Source of the DNA: Nonomuraea indica
GTDB taxonomy: Bacteria > Actinomycetota > Actinomycetes > Streptosporangiales > Streptosporangiaceae
Length of the DNA stretch: 64,000 nucleotides
Direction: 5' to 3'
Assembly: GCF_002850745.1 (NCBI RefSeq)
Contig: NZ_KZ559468.1
Span: 340,501 to 404,500, forward strand
Of the stretch, positions 50,680 to 58,939 are shown piece by piece. Each line of letters starts with the position of its first letter. The first letter of the stretch is position 1. Below the pieces are notes generated by a model. It searched no databases, had not been told where the DNA came from, and saw nothing but the letters and a program-made list of their open reading frames with translations. The position numbers and the translations under genes were made by a program.

Positions 50680-53007
50680 GTGAGCGGTGTGTCCGTGCTG
50701 GGGGTGCGGCATCACGGGCCGGGGTCGGCTCGGGCCGTGCGGGAGGAGCTGCGGCGGCTGCGTCCCGACATGATCCTGGTGGAGGGCCCTCCGGAGGCCG
50801 ACGGGCTGGTGGGGCTCGCCCCCGAGCTGGAGCCGCCGGTCGCGCTGCTCGCGCACGTGCCGGGCAGCCCGTCCGACGCGGCGTTCTGGCCGTTCGCCGG
50901 GTTCTCGCCGGAATGGCAGGCCATCCTGTACGGCACCGCCCACGGCGTCCCCGTGCGCTTCTGCGACCTGCCCGCGGCCCACTCCCTGGCGGACCGCTCG
51001 CCGGTGGGCGCACCGGACCACTCACCGGAGGGCGCACCGGACCGCTCGCCGGAGGGCGAGCCGGCGCGGGCGCACCTCGACCCCATCGGCGCACTGGCCG
51101 CGGCCGGCGGCTACGACGACCCCGAACGCTGGTGGGAGGACGTCGTCGAACACCGCGGAGACACGCCGTTCGAGGTCATCGCCGAGGCCATGGCCGCCGT
51201 GCGTGAGGGCCACACGCCCGACGAGCGGGAGGCGCGCCGCGAGGCGTACATGCGCAGGACCCTGCGCGCCGCGATCCGGCAGGGCCACGAGCGGATCGCG
51301 GTCGTCTGCGGCGCCTGGCACGTCCCCGCGCTGACCGGGCCGCTGCCCCCCGCCAAGGCGGACGACGCGCTGCTGCGCGGCCTTCCCCGGGTGCGGGCCG
51401 AGCTGACCTGGGTGCCCTGGACGTACGAACGGCTGGCCTGGTGGAGCGGCTACGGCGCGGGCATCGGCGCGCCGGGCTGGTACCACCACCTGTTCACCGT
51501 CACCGACCGGCCCGTGGAGCGGTGGCTGGCCGGCGCGGCGGCGCTGCTCCGCGAGGAGGGCCTGGCCGTCTCCTCCGCGCACGTCATCGAGGCGGTGCGG
51601 CTCGCGCACGGCCTGGCGACGCTGCGCGGTCGGCCGCTGGCCGGGCTCGGCGAGGTCACCGACGCCGTCCGGGCGGTGCTGTGCGAGGGCGACGACGTCC
51701 TGGTCGAGCTGGTCCACGGCCGCATGGTCGTCGGCGACCGGCTCGGGCGGGTGAGCGACGGCACGCCCATGGTGCCGCTCCAGCGCGACCTGCGCCGGCT
51801 GCAGCGCCGGCTCAGGCTCCGGCCGGAGGCGCTCGACCGTGAGCTGACCCTCGACCTGCGCAAACCGCTCGACCTCGAACGCAGCCGCCTGCTGCACCGC
51901 CTGCGGCTGCTCGGCGTCGACTGGGGCACGCCGGGCGGGTCGCGTGGCGCCGGCACGTTCAGGGAGACGTGGACGCTGCGCTGGCGGCCCGAGTACGACC
52001 TCGCGCTCGTCGAGGCCGCCGCCCTCGGCGTCACGGTGGCGGGCGCCGCCGCGCGGCGGGCCCGCGACCTGGCCGCCGCCGCACCCGTCGCGCTGGCCGA
52101 CCTGACGGCGCTGGTCGAGCGGTGCCTGCTGGCCGAGCTGCCGGAGGCGTTGCCGGACGTGCTGGCGGCGCTGTCGGCCAAGGCGGCCGTCGACACCGAC
52201 GTCGTCCATCTGATGGCGGCGTTGCCGGCGATGGTCCGCGCCCACCGCTACGGCGACGTGCGCGGCACGTCGGAGCGGGGGCTGGCCGTGATCGTGCGCT
52301 CGATGCTGGAGCGGATCTGCGTCGGGCTGCCGGTGGCGGTGACGGGCCTCGACGACGACGCGGCGGCGGCCCTGCTCACCCGCGTGGACGCCGTGCACGC
52401 GGCGGTCGCCCTGCTGGACGACCCGCCGGCCGCATCGGGGGACGACCCGCCGGCCGCATCGGGGGACGGCTCTCCGCTCGCCTCGGGGGACGGCTCTCCG
52501 GCCGCCTCGGGGGAGGACGGGCCGGGCGCCAGGGGGAGGTGGATGGAGACGCTGCGCGGCCTGAGCGACCGGCCAGGGCTGCACGGGCTGATCGAGGGCC
52601 GGGTCACGCGGATCCTGTTCGACGCGGACGAGCTGGGAGACGTGGCCGACCGCATGTCACGGGCGATGTCGCCCGGCCATCCGCCGGCCAGGGCGGCGGC
52701 GTGGGTCGAGGGGTTCCTGTCGGGCGGCGGGTTGCTGCTCGTGCACGACGCGCGGTTGCTCGGCCTGGTCGACGGCTGGCTGACCCGGTTGCCCGCCGAC
52801 CGGTTCACCGAGGTGCTGCCGTTGCTGCGCCGGACGTTCGGTGGCTTCGCCGCGCCGGAACGCAGGGCCATCGGCGAGCGCGTGCGCGCGGCCGGGCGGC
52901 CGGGGCGGGGCGAGGACGGACACGACGTGGACGAGCGGCGGGCCGCAGGGGCGGTGGCCACCGTGCTGGCGATCCTCGGCCGGGAAGGGGGGCGCGCGGA
53001 TGGATGA
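50680..53007 (+). CDS. DUF5682 family protein
   Basis: 775 residues. The N-terminal domain (VRHHGPGSARAVREEL, MILVEGPPEADGL, VVCGAWHVPALTG) resembles ChaN/TraB/EreA-like folds with conserved His, Glu and His that might bind metal. The rest is a long helical region. Two hydrophilic loops consist of 8-residue repeats. The GTG start follows GGAGG by 9 nt. The first 24 nt of the gene are duplicated 56 nt upstream, creating a 19-codon leader frame that ends in GTGA at this start. Role unknown; it belongs to the MoxR-VWA machine. Confidence 0.82.
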   Translation: MSGVSVLGVRHHGPGSARAVREELRRLRPDMILVEGPPEADGLVGLAPELEPPVALLAHVPGSPSDAAFWPFAGFSPEWQAILYGTAHGVPVRFCDLPAAHSLADRSPVGAPDHSPEGAPDRSPEGEPARAHLDPIGALAAAGGYDDPERWWEDVVEHRGDTPFEVIAEAMAAVREGHTPDEREARREAYMRRTLRAAIRQGHERIAVVCGAWHVPALTGPLPPAKADDALLRGLPRVRAELTWVPWTYERLAWWSGYGAGIGAPGWYHHLFTVTDRPVERWLAGAAALLREEGLAVSSAHVIEAVRLAHGLATLRGRPLAGLGEVTDAVRAVLCEGDDVLVELVHGRMVVGDRLGRVSDGTPMVPLQRDLRRLQRRLRLRPEALDRELTLDLRKPLDLERSRLLHRLRLLGVDWGTPGGSRGAGTFRETWTLRWRPEYDLALVEAAALGVTVAGAAARRARDLAAAAPVALADLTALVERCLLAELPEALPDVLAALSAKAAVDTDVVHLMAALPAMVRAHRYGDVRGTSERGLAVIVRSMLERICVGLPVAVTGLDDDAAAALLTRVDAVHAAVALLDDPPAASGDDPPAASGDGSPLASGDGSPAASGEDGPGARGRWMETLRGLSDRPGLHGLIEGRVTRILFDADELGDVADRMSRAMSPGHPPARAAAWVEGFLSGGGLLLVHDARLLGLVDGWLTRLPADRFTEVLPLLRRTFGGFAAPERRAIGERVRAAGRPGRGEDGHDVDERRAAGAVATVLAILGREGGRADG
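50992..51063 (+). repeat. 24-bp coding repeat, three units
   Basis: Three 24-bp units inside the DUF5682 gene encode DRSPVGAP, DHSPEGAP and DRSPEGEP, an extended proline-rich loop after the N-terminal domain. Confidence 0.85.
52417..52512 (+). repeat. 24-bp coding repeat, four units
   Basis: Four 24-bp units encode DDPPAASG twice, then DGSPLASG and DGSPAASG, a flexible linker in the C-terminal third of the DUF5682 protein. The period equals that of the first array, but the sequence is unrelated. Confidence 0.88.
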
Positions 53008-54133
53008 CCAGAACGCGGAGCGGCTGCGCAGGTGGCGGCTGGTGCTGGGCGGCGGGGCGGCCGACGGGACCGGTGTGGGGCTGAGCGGCGCGGACGCGCG
53101 CGTGGACGGCGCTCTCGGCGCCCTCTACGACCGCGAGGGCGGGCTGGGCGCGTCGGCGCCCAGGGTGGCGCGGTGGCTGGGCGACATCAGGGACTGCTTC
53201 CCGGCCACCGTCGTGCAGGTGCTGCAACGCGACGCGATCGACCGGCTCGACCTCACCAGGCTGCTGCTCGAACCGGAGATGCTGGAGGCCGTGCGACCCG
53301 ACGTGCACCTGGTCGGCACGCTGCTGTCGCTCAACCGGCTGATGCCCGACCGGGCCCGCGAGCCGGCCAGGGCCGTGGTGCGTTCGGTGGTCGACGAGCT
53401 CGAACGCAGGCTCGCCCACCGGACGCGCGCCGCGGTCGCCGGCGCGCTCGACCGCTCGGCCAGGACCCGCCGGCCGAAGCGGGCGGCCGACATCGACTGG
53501 GACCGGACGATCAGGGCCAACCTGCGCCACTACCTGCCCGCGCGGGCGACCGTGGTGCCGTCGCGGCTGGTCGGCTACGCCCGCAGGGAGCGGGCCGTGC
53601 CGCGCGAGGTGGTGCTGTGCGTCGACCAGAGCGGCTCGATGGCCGCCTCGGTGGTGTACGCGGGGGTGTTCGGGGCGGCGCTGGCGTCGATCCGGTCGCT
53701 CAGGACGTCGCTGGTGGTGTTCGACACGGCCGTGGCGGACCTGACCGACCGGCTGCACGACCCGGTGGAGCTGCTGTTCGGCACCCAGCTCGGCGGCGGC
53801 ACCGACATCAACCGGGCCGTCGCCTACGCCGAGGGCCTGATCACCCGGCCTGCCGGCGCCGTCCTCGTCCTGATCAGCGACCTGTTCGAGGGCGGGGTGC
53901 GCGAGGAGCTGCTGCGCCGGGTGGCGGCGCTGACCCAGGCCGGGGTCCAGGTGATCGTGCTGCTGGCCCTGTCCGACGAGGGGGCGCCGTCCTACGACCA
54001 CGACAACGCAGCCGCGCTGGCCGCGCTGGGCGTGCCCGCGTTCGCGTGCACGCCGGACGCGTTCCCCGACCTGATGGCCGCCGCGATCGAGCGGCGTGAC
54101 CTCACCCGCTGGGCCGAACGGCACACCACCTGA
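53000..54133 (+). CDS. VWA domain (CoxE/ViaA-like) protein
   Basis: 377 residues. A helical N-terminal half is followed by a von Willebrand A domain with a complete MIDAS: D209-x-S211-x-S213 (CVDQSGSM), Thr/Asp in GGGTDIN and ISDLFEGG. It is the likely metal-dependent partner of the MoxR ATPase, as ViaA is for RavA. The start overlaps the DUF5682 stop by 8 nt. The stop lies 15 nt from the convergent efflux gene. Confidence 0.9.
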   Translation: MDDQNAERLRRWRLVLGGGAADGTGVGLSGADARVDGALGALYDREGGLGASAPRVARWLGDIRDCFPATVVQVLQRDAIDRLDLTRLLLEPEMLEAVRPDVHLVGTLLSLNRLMPDRAREPARAVVRSVVDELERRLAHRTRAAVAGALDRSARTRRPKRAADIDWDRTIRANLRHYLPARATVVPSRLVGYARRERAVPREVVLCVDQSGSMAASVVYAGVFGAALASIRSLRTSLVVFDTAVADLTDRLHDPVELLFGTQLGGGTDINRAVAYAEGLITRPAGAVLVLISDLFEGGVREELLRRVAALTQAGVQVIVLLALSDEGAPSYDHDNAAALAALGVPAFACTPDAFPDLMAAAIERRDLTRWAERHTT

Positions 54134-54148
54134 GGCACGGCCGCCGGG

Positions 54149-55582
54149 TCAGTGGGCGGGCAGGGCGCGGCGCGGCAGCAGGAACGACAGGCCGAAGGTG
54201 AGGGCCAGCAGCCCGATCTCGACCCAGACCGTCGCCTGCATGGCCGAGCCGAAGCCCCACCGGCGGTCGAGCAGGTCGAAGAAGAGCGTGCCCAGCAGCG
54301 CGGTGCCGAGGGCCGCGCCGAGCTGCTGCATCGCGGTCAGCGTGCCGGACGCCGAGCCGGACTCGTGCGGATCCACCCCGGCGAGCACGATGTCGAAGAA
54401 CGGCGCCATGGTCAGCCCCATCCCGATGCCGACGAGGGCCAGGCCGGGGGCGAGCTGCCACGGGCCGACCTGGAGGCCGGCGAGGTGGATCGTCAGGCCG
54501 AGCACGCCCGCGCCGGTCGCCATGACGCCGGTGCCGATCTGGAGCAGGCCACGTCCGAGCCGCTCCTGCAGCCCCGACATGGCCAGCCCGAAGCCGATGA
54601 CGCCGCCCACGGCCTGGGGCAGGCCGGTGAGGCCGGCCTTGAGCGGGCCGTAGCCAAGGCCCACCTGGGTGTAGAGGGTGAAGACGAGGCTCAGACCCAT
54701 CAGCCCGGAGAAGAACGCGAGACCGGCGACCAGTCCTCCGGTGAACGCCCGCTTCCGGAACAGGCTGGGCGTCACCAGCGGATCGCCGCCGGAGCGCGCC
54801 CGGCGCGTCTCGTGCGCGCCGAACAGGGCGAAGACCGCGAGCGAGGCCGCCATCGAGACGAACGTCCAGGCCGGCCAGCCGAGCTCCTGACCCTGGATGA
54901 GCGGGTAGAGGAGCAGGAATCCGGCGACGGAGACGAGCAGCACGCCGATGAGGTCCAGCCGGGTTGCGCCCGGCAGCCGCAGCTCCGGCAGCAGCCGCAT
55001 GGCGGCCACGGCCGCCGCCAGCCCCACCGGCAGGTTGATCAGGAAGATCATGCGCCAGCCGGTCCCGAACAGGTCGGCGTCCACCAGCCACCCGGCCAGG
55101 ATCGGCCCGCCCACCGACGACGTCGCGATGACCGGCCCGAACAGGCCGAACGCCTTGCCGATCTCCTCCGGAGGGAACATCTCCTTGATCAGGCCGAGCC
55201 CCTGCGGGATCATCACGGCCCCGAACAGTCCCTGCAGCACCCGCCCGCCGACGAGCATCTCGGGGCTGACGGCCAGGCCGCACAGCAGGGACGTGGCCGT
55301 GAAGCCGAACGCCCCGATGACGAACATGCGCTTGCGGCCGTACAGGTCGCCGAGGCGGCCCCCGGTGATGAGGCCGACGGCCATGGCGAGCGTGTAGCCG
55401 GCGCCCAGCCACTGCACCAGGCTGGCCGAGCCGCCCAGGTCCGCCCGGATGGTGGGGGCGGCGATGGTGGTGACGAGCGCGTCGAGTAAGTCCATGACCT
55501 CGGCGGCGAGGATCACGGCCAGCGCGGCCCAGCGCCGCCGGTACGGCTGCCGGGTCGTCGCCGGAGCGGTGACGGTGGTCAA
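54149..55582 (-). CDS. MFS drug efflux transporter (DHA2, 14-TM)
   Basis: 477 residues with about 14 hydrophobic helices. DHA2 motifs are present: LDALVTTIAAPTIRADLGG, GRLGDLYGRKRMF (motif A) and GRVLQGLFGAVMIPQGL (motif C region). It exports drugs by proton antiport. The TTG start (AAGGGAG upstream) is the only plausible one, since the next ATG is inside helix 1. Divergent from a TetR regulator with two identical operators, the classic arrangement of inducible efflux. Confidence 0.92.
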   Translation of the reverse strand: MTTVTAPATTRQPYRRRWAALAVILAAEVMDLLDALVTTIAAPTIRADLGGSASLVQWLGAGYTLAMAVGLITGGRLGDLYGRKRMFVIGAFGFTATSLLCGLAVSPEMLVGGRVLQGLFGAVMIPQGLGLIKEMFPPEEIGKAFGLFGPVIATSSVGGPILAGWLVDADLFGTGWRMIFLINLPVGLAAAVAAMRLLPELRLPGATRLDLIGVLLVSVAGFLLLYPLIQGQELGWPAWTFVSMAASLAVFALFGAHETRRARSGGDPLVTPSLFRKRAFTGGLVAGLAFFSGLMGLSLVFTLYTQVGLGYGPLKAGLTGLPQAVGGVIGFGLAMSGLQERLGRGLLQIGTGVMATGAGVLGLTIHLAGLQVGPWQLAPGLALVGIGMGLTMAPFFDIVLAGVDPHESGSASGTLTAMQQLGAALGTALLGTLFFDLLDRRWGFGSAMQATVWVEIGLLALTFGLSFLLPRRALPAH

Positions 55583-55613
55583 AGTGGCGCTCCCTTAAAA
55601 CGTCGTTCGAAGC

Positions 55614-55628
55614 ACGAACACTGTTCGT
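55614..55628. promoter_or_regulatory. TetR operator 1 (ACGAAC-N3-GTTCGT)
   Basis: ACGAAC-ACT-GTTCGT, a perfect 6-bp dyad 32 nt before the efflux gene start. The same arms recur 35 nt away. Confidence 0.78.
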
Positions 55629-55648
55629 TGACGTACGATGTTCTAGTG

Positions 55649-55663
55649 ACGAACAGCGTTCGT
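55649..55663. promoter_or_regulatory. TetR operator 2 (ACGAAC-N3-GTTCGT)
   Basis: ACGAAC-AGC-GTTCGT lies 7 nt upstream of the TACATT -10 box of the leaderless tetR gene. Its arms are identical to operator 1. Confidence 0.78.
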
Positions 55664-55681
55664 GTCAAGTACATTGTTCGC

Positions 55682-56443
55682 ATGGGAAGCGACACGGACG
55701 TACCGCCCCCGCCCTGGCGCACGCCCCCGCGCAAGGCGCAGCGCCGGCCCCAGCTCAGCCAGGACCTGATCGTCGAGACGGGCCTCGCCATCCTCGACGC
55801 CGAAGGGCTCGACGCGCTGAGCATGCGACGGGTGGCCCAGGTGCTCGGCACCGGCCCCGCCTCGCTGTACGCGCACGTGTCGGGCAAGGACGAGCTGCTG
55901 GAGCTCATCTACGACCAGGTGCTCGGCGAGGTCCGGCTGCCCGCGCCCGACCCCGCCCGCTGGCAGGAGCAGCTGCGCGCCTACGCCGAGGAGATGCACC
56001 GGGTCCTGGCCGGCCACGCCGACGTGGCCCGCGCGGCGCTCGCCGGCATCCCCACCGGGCCCAACGCCGTCCGGCTCGCCGAGTACGTGCTCGGCCTGCT
56101 CATCGAGGCGGGCATGCCGCCCCGCGAGGCCTCGCTGGCCCTCGATCGGCTCACCCTCTACATCAGCGGCGACGCCTTCGAGGGCTCCCTGCACTACGCC
56201 AGGATGCGGGCCGCCGACCAGCCCGCCGTCGAGACGTACTTCCACCGCTACGTCGACCAGGTCGCCACCTACTTCCGGTCGCTGCCGCCCGAGCGTTTCC
56301 CGTACATCAGCGGCAACGTCGACGCGATGATCGCCGACGGCGGCGAGGCGCGCTTCCGGTACGGCCTCGACCTGCTCCTCGCCGGGCTGGCGGCGCGCAT
56401 GCCGCCCGCCCCCGCCGACCACCGGGAACGGGGCGGCCGCTAG
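55682..56443 (+). CDS. TetR-family regulator of efflux
   Basis: 253 residues. Helix-turn-helix: ALSMRRVAQVLGTGPASLYAHVSGKDELLELIYDQVL; the C-terminal domain is of the TetR_C_1 (tetracycline-repressor-like) type. The ATG at 55682 is chosen because TACATT is 6 nt upstream (55670-55675) and no ribosome-binding site exists. It likely represses itself and the divergent MFS gene through the two ACGAAC dyads until a drug binds. Confidence 0.92.
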   Translation: MGSDTDVPPPPWRTPPRKAQRRPQLSQDLIVETGLAILDAEGLDALSMRRVAQVLGTGPASLYAHVSGKDELLELIYDQVLGEVRLPAPDPARWQEQLRAYAEEMHRVLAGHADVARAALAGIPTGPNAVRLAEYVLGLLIEAGMPPREASLALDRLTLYISGDAFEGSLHYARMRAADQPAVETYFHRYVDQVATYFRSLPPERFPYISGNVDAMIADGGEARFRYGLDLLLAGLAARMPPAPADHRERGGR

Positions 56444-56506
56444 GCCCAATTGCCTAGGGCCCGCGCCCGATGCGCCGCGAGGGCGTGCGGCCCTAGCGTC
56501 GCCCGT

Positions 56507-57889
56507 ATGACATCCACTGTTGAAGCCGTTGCGGCCCCCGCCCCGGGCGTGGGCTCCCCCGGATACCGGGCGATCAGCGTCGGGCTGGTCGCGTTGATCA
56601 TGCTGGTGGCGTTCGAGGCCATGGCGGTGGCGACGGCGATGCCCGTCGTCGCCCGCGACCTCGACGGCATGCACCTGTACTACCTGGCCTTCAGCGCGAC
56701 ACTCGCGGCCAGCGTCATCGCCACGGTGCTCGGCGGCCGCTGGGGCGACGTGAAGGGCCCCGTGGCGCCGCTCACCGCCGGAGTGGCGACCTTCGTGGCC
56801 GGACTGCTGGTGGCGGGGTTCGCGCAGGGCATGGAGGTGTTCGTCGCCGGCCGGTTCGTCCAGGGGCTCGGCGCGGGCCTGATCCAGGTCTCGCTGTACG
56901 TGCTGGTCGCCAGGGTCTACCCGGCGGCGGCGCACCCCAAGGTGTTCGCCCTGTTCTCGGCCGCGTGGGTGGTGCCGTCCATGGTGGGGCCCGCCATCAC
57001 CGGCTTCGTCGTGCAGAACGCCGACTGGCGGTGGGTCTTCCTCGGCGTGTCCCTCATCGTCGTCCCGGCCGCGTTGCTGCTGTGGCGCGGCATCGCCGGG
57101 CACGCGCTGCGCGGCGGCATCGCCGAGCCCGCCCCCGGCCTCGGCCGCAAGCTCGTCTGGGCGGGGCTGACCGCCGTCGCCGCCGCTCTCATCCAGTACG
57201 GCAGCGCGCTCGACCTCGCCGGCCTGCCGCTGCTCGCCGTCGGCGTCGTGCTGCTCGCCGTGGCGCTGCCGAAGCTGCTGCCCGCCGGGTCGCTGCGGGC
57301 CGCCCGCGGCCTGCCGAGCGCCCCCCTGCTGCGCGGCCTCGCCTACGGCTCGCTCATGGCCGCCGAGGTGCTCGTCCCGCTCATGCTGATGAAGGAACGC
57401 GGCCTGACCACGGTCGGCGCGGGCGTCGTGCTGACCGTCGGCGCGCTCGGCTGGTCCGCCGGCTCCTGGATCAAGGGCCGCGGCGTGATCAGCCACATCA
57501 CGGCCGTCCGGGGCGGCGCCATCATGATCGCGACCGGCATCGCGCTGGTCTCGCTCGTCCTCGTCGACGCGGTGCCGCTCGTCGTCGCCCACGTCGCCCT
57601 GGCCATCGCCGGGCTCGGCATCGGCGCCCTGCACCCGACGGTGTCGGTGCTGGTGCTGGAGATGTCCAAGGCCGGGGAGGAGGGCCAGAACACCGCCGCC
57701 GTGGGCGTCGGCGAGTCCGTGTTCACCGTGGTCGCCGTGGCCCTGTCCGGGGCCGTCTTCACCGCCGCCGGCGGCTCGTACCTGGCCGGTCTGGCCTGCA
57801 CCTTCGTGCTCGCCCTGCTGGCGGTGGCGGTGGCCCCCCGTTTTGCGCGGTCCGCGAAGGCGGGCACTATGGAGGGAACCGCGTCATAA
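56507..57889 (+). CDS. MFS transporter
   Basis: 460 residues with about 14 hydrophobic segments. The N-terminal helix LVALIMLVAFEAMAVATAMPVVARDL and VLGGRWGDVKG replace the usual motif A, which places it near actinobacterial EmrB/MDR-like subfamilies. Substrate unknown. No ribosome-binding site; TAGCGT lies 7 nt before the ATG. CTAGGGCC/GGCCCTAG arms (56454-56461 and 56489-56496) flank the promoter. It is followed after 11 nt by an enolase-superfamily gene, so the two are cotranscribed. Confidence 0.9.
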   Translation: MTSTVEAVAAPAPGVGSPGYRAISVGLVALIMLVAFEAMAVATAMPVVARDLDGMHLYYLAFSATLAASVIATVLGGRWGDVKGPVAPLTAGVATFVAGLLVAGFAQGMEVFVAGRFVQGLGAGLIQVSLYVLVARVYPAAAHPKVFALFSAAWVVPSMVGPAITGFVVQNADWRWVFLGVSLIVVPAALLLWRGIAGHALRGGIAEPAPGLGRKLVWAGLTAVAAALIQYGSALDLAGLPLLAVGVVLLAVALPKLLPAGSLRAARGLPSAPLLRGLAYGSLMAAEVLVPLMLMKERGLTTVGAGVVLTVGALGWSAGSWIKGRGVISHITAVRGGAIMIATGIALVSLVLVDAVPLVVAHVALAIAGLGIGALHPTVSVLVLEMSKAGEEGQNTAAVGVGESVFTVVAVALSGAVFTAAGGSYLAGLACTFVLALLAVAVAPRFARSAKAGTMEGTAS

Positions 57890-57900
57890 AAGGGGGATGG

Positions 57901-58905
57901 ATGCCGCGCGTGCGTGAGCTGGAGGCTTTCCGGGTGGTCCTGCCATTCGGCAGGCGCTCGGAGAGCCTGCTCGTCAAGCTCACCGACTACGCCGGCATGA
58001 CGGGATGGGGCGAGGCCCTCGCCCCCGAGCCCAAGACCTGGGCCCGGCTGGAGGAGACGCTGGGCGCCCTGCTCGTCGGCGTCGACTGGGAGCACCCCGA
58101 CGCCGTCCCCGGCACCGACTCGGCGGTCGACATGGCCTGCTGGGACCTGTGGACGAGGATGCGCGGCGTCCCCCTCGCCCACGCGGTCGGCGGCACCCGC
58201 ACCTCGCTGATGGCCACCGTCCGGCTGGAGCCCGACAAGTCGGTCGAGCACCTGGTCACCAGGGTCAACCAGCAGGTGTGCGCCGGCTACGGCCACGTCA
58301 CCCTCGACGTCCGCCCCGGCTGGGACGTCGAGCCGGTCCGGGCGGTCCGGGCCGCGTACCCGGCGCTCACCCTCGCCGTCGACGGCGGCGGCGCCTACAC
58401 CGACGGCGGGCAGCTCGTGGCCCTCGACTCCTACGGCATCGAGGTCATCGAACGGCCCTTCCCCGCCTCCGACGTCCACGCCCACGCCTCCCTGCAGGAC
58501 CAGGTCGCCGCCGCCGTCGCGGTCGAGGTCCGCTCCACGGCCGAGCTGGACGACTACCTGACGTTGCGGGCGGCCCGCGTGCTGCTGCTGCGCCCCACCG
58601 CCTTCCCGTCGCTCACCGAGGCCCGCCGCGCCCACGACCGCGCCGCGGCGGCCGGCTGGGACATCCAGTGCGCGGGCGGCCAGGGCGCCGGCCTGGCCCG
58701 CGCGGCCACGGTCGCCGTGGCCAGCCTGCCGGGCTGCACGCTGGCGTGCGACGTCACCCAGCCGCCGCGCCAGAACCAGATCGTCACCCCCATCGTGGGC
58801 GCCGCCGCGGGCGTCATCGCCGTGCCCCTGACCCAGCCGGGCCTCGGTCACACGATCGACGAGGCCCGGGTGCGCCGCATGTCGAAGGACCACTTCCGGG
58901 CGTGA
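57901..58905 (+). CDS. Enolase-superfamily protein lacking catalytic lysines
   Basis: 334 residues with the mandelate racemase/muconate-lactonizing/OSBS plan: N-terminal capping domain, then a TIM barrel. Metal-ligand positions can be placed at Asp161 (DGGGAY), Glu184 (VIERPF) and Glu209 (EVRSTAE). The canonical Lys-x-Lys reads D136-V-R138, and the second catalytic Lys is Arg231 (LLLRPTAFPS). The standard proton abstraction is therefore unlikely; it may be a new enzyme type or a non-enzymatic protein. GGGGGAT precedes the ATG. Behind an MFS gene, possibly linked to its transported substrate. Confidence 0.78.
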   Translation: MPRVRELEAFRVVLPFGRRSESLLVKLTDYAGMTGWGEALAPEPKTWARLEETLGALLVGVDWEHPDAVPGTDSAVDMACWDLWTRMRGVPLAHAVGGTRTSLMATVRLEPDKSVEHLVTRVNQQVCAGYGHVTLDVRPGWDVEPVRAVRAAYPALTLAVDGGGAYTDGGQLVALDSYGIEVIERPFPASDVHAHASLQDQVAAAVAVEVRSTAELDDYLTLRAARVLLLRPTAFPSLTEARRAHDRAAAAGWDIQCAGGQGAGLARAATVAVASLPGCTLACDVTQPPRQNQIVTPIVGAAAGVIAVPLTQPGLGHTIDEARVRRMSKDHFRA

Positions 58906-58939
58906 CACCGGTGTGATCTTGCGGCCCTAGCGTGATCGA

